NCBI RefSeq assembly: GCF_013626205.1
Contig: NZ_QHJE01000001.1
Location: 1,178,001-1,242,000, forward strand
Origin: Hyphomicrobium methylovorum
GTDB lineage: Bacteria > Pseudomonadota > Alphaproteobacteria > Rhizobiales > Hyphomicrobiaceae
Direction of reading: 5' to 3'
Length of the DNA stretch: 64,000 nucleotides
Shown here: one piece after another, positions 63,402 to 64,000 of the stretch
How positions within the stretch are numbered: the first letter of the stretch is position 1
How the letters are laid out: the number at the start of each line of letters is the position of its first letter
Position numbers and translations under genes: made by a program
Notes under the pieces: generated by a model
The model's database searches: none
Told to the model about the DNA's origin: nothing
The model's input: the letters and a program-made list of their open reading frames with translations, nothing else

Positions 63402-64000
63402 TTACATTCCGGCATAATTGGGACCGCCACCGCCTTCGGGGCAAACCCAGTTTATATTCTCGCTCGGATCCTTGATATCGCACGTTTTGCAGTGGACGCA
63501 GTTCTGCGCGTTGATCTGGAAACGCGCTTCTCCGCTCTCATCGCGCACGACTTCGTAGACTGCGGCCGGGCAATAGCGCTGCGCCGGTTCCGCATAAAGC
63601 GGCAAGTTCACCTCGATCGGGATCGAAGGATCCAACAGCTTCAAGTGGACAGGCTGATTCTCTTCGTGGTTGGTGCCCGAAAATGACACGTTCGTTAGCC
63701 GGTCGAACGTCAATTGCCCGTCGGGCTTTGGATAGTCGATCGGCTTGAAGTCTGCCGCCTTGCCCGTCGCTGCGGCATCGTTCTTTCCGTGCTTCAGCGT
63801 GTAGCCGAGGCCAATTCCCGGAACCAGCGTATTCAACCAGAGATCGGTTCCGCCCAACGCCACGCCCAGCGCGGTACCGAACTTGGACCAATACGGCTTC
63901 ATATTGCGGACCCGCTTCAGGTCGCGCGCAATATCGCCGGTTCGCACATCGGTTTCGTAGTCCGTCAGGCGATCGTGTTCGCGACCGGCGGAGATTGCGT
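63402..64000 (-). CDS. Electron transfer flavoprotein-ubiquinone oxidoreductase, C-terminal part (5' truncated)
   Basis: The frame is open to the window edge, leaving ~199 C-terminal residues. The 4Fe-4S domain is clear: YCPAAVYEVV, NCVHCKTCDIKDP and WVCPEGGGGPNY hold the four Cys ligands. The preceding NMKPYWSKFGTALGVALGGTDLWLN is the ubiquinone-domain segment of ETF-QO. It passes electrons from ETF (fatty-acid and amino-acid oxidation) into ubiquinone at the inner membrane. The apparent GTG at 63947 is internal, because matching residues (DRLTDYETD) continue upstream. Confidence 0.95.
   Translation of the reverse strand, partial: AISAGREHDRLTDYETDVRTGDIARDLKRVRNMKPYWSKFGTALGVALGGTDLWLNTLVPGIGLGYTLKHGKNDAAATGKAADFKPIDYPKPDGQLTFDRLTNVSFSGTNHEENQPVHLKLLDPSIPIEVNLPLYAEPAQRYCPAAVYEVVRDESGEARFQINAQNCVHCKTCDIKDPSENINWVCPEGGGGPNYAGM

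Noticed and set aside
1-64000. CRISPR arrays, prophage or insertion sequences
   Set aside because: No direct-repeat/spacer series, transposase, recombinase or phage structural gene was seen on either strand.

Overview
The window is ordinary chromosomal DNA of an alphaproteobacterium, most likely of the order Hyphomicrobiales and, on gene content and order, close to Hyphomicrobium. That placement is inference from protein types and synteny, not from a marker gene. Supporting signs are the PHB block phaB-phaA/phaR beside rpmF-mtgA/ispA, the DUF2066-CDP-alcohol transferase-AI-2E-hda-ppk-ppx run divergent from purMN, the glyQ-small membrane protein-glyS run, and ETF-QO/TPR/ispE facing a polyprenyl synthase. 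DNA is GC-rich and coding density is high. No rRNA, CRISPR array, transposase, integrase or phage gene was seen.

Layout. 1-3.2 kb: end of metX with metW, a methyltransferase, gloB and a DUF985 cupin. 3.4-5.4 kb: a large NYN/LOTUS-like RNA-associated protein. 5.5-10.8 kb: PHB precursor genes phaB and phaA, the regulator phaR, a GGDEF/EAL protein whose GGDEF motif is lost, and a small membrane protein. 10.9-14.6 kb: rpmF, mtgA with an unusually long proline-rich N-terminus, ispA, and an outer-membrane barrel. 14.8-19.9 kb: a flavin monooxygenase, then zur-znuC-znuB-ispG on one strand without znuA. 20.3-23.6 kb: an orphan 1102-residue membrane/coiled-coil protein with an internal tandem duplication. 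23.9-26.5 kb: an FAH-family hydrolase, a 54-residue secreted two-cysteine protein, a Tat-exported dienelactone hydrolase and a small coiled-coil protein. 26.7-29.8 kb: a glycosyltransferase, the GDP-fucose genes fcl and gmd, and tRNA-Leu(UAA). 29.9-35 kb: thioredoxin-like protein, ketopantoate reductase, a candidate structured RNA, aspS and rnd. 35-43.6 kb: DnaJ-type chaperone, ppx, ppk, hda, AI-2E permease, CDP-alcohol phosphatidyltransferase and DUF2066. 43.8-47.3 kb: purM, purN and a cytochrome P450. 47.5-53.4 kb: a small putative gene, DinB-type protein, ndk, GYF_2 protein, DUF3147 protein, ABC-F ATPase and a small membrane protein. 53.4-57.4 kb: glyS, a membrane protein, glyQ and another small membrane protein. 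57.4-64 kb: S49 peptidase, TrmN6-like methyltransferase, DUF2007 protein, polyprenyl synthase, ispE, TPR protein and the C-terminal part of ETF-QO.

Shared themes. Carbon and phosphate storage (PHB precursors with PhaR; Ppk/Ppx) and isoprenoid/quinone supply (IspG, IspE, IspA and a long-chain polyprenyl synthase) are spread over the window. ETF-QO also feeds electrons into ubiquinone. Most loci are conserved housekeeping genes. The least explained parts are the 1102-residue duplicated membrane protein, the NYN/LOTUS-like protein, the plus-strand structured RNA candidate between panE and aspS, and the tiny secreted protein at 25.1 kb. I did not find a clear multi-gene system that is new.
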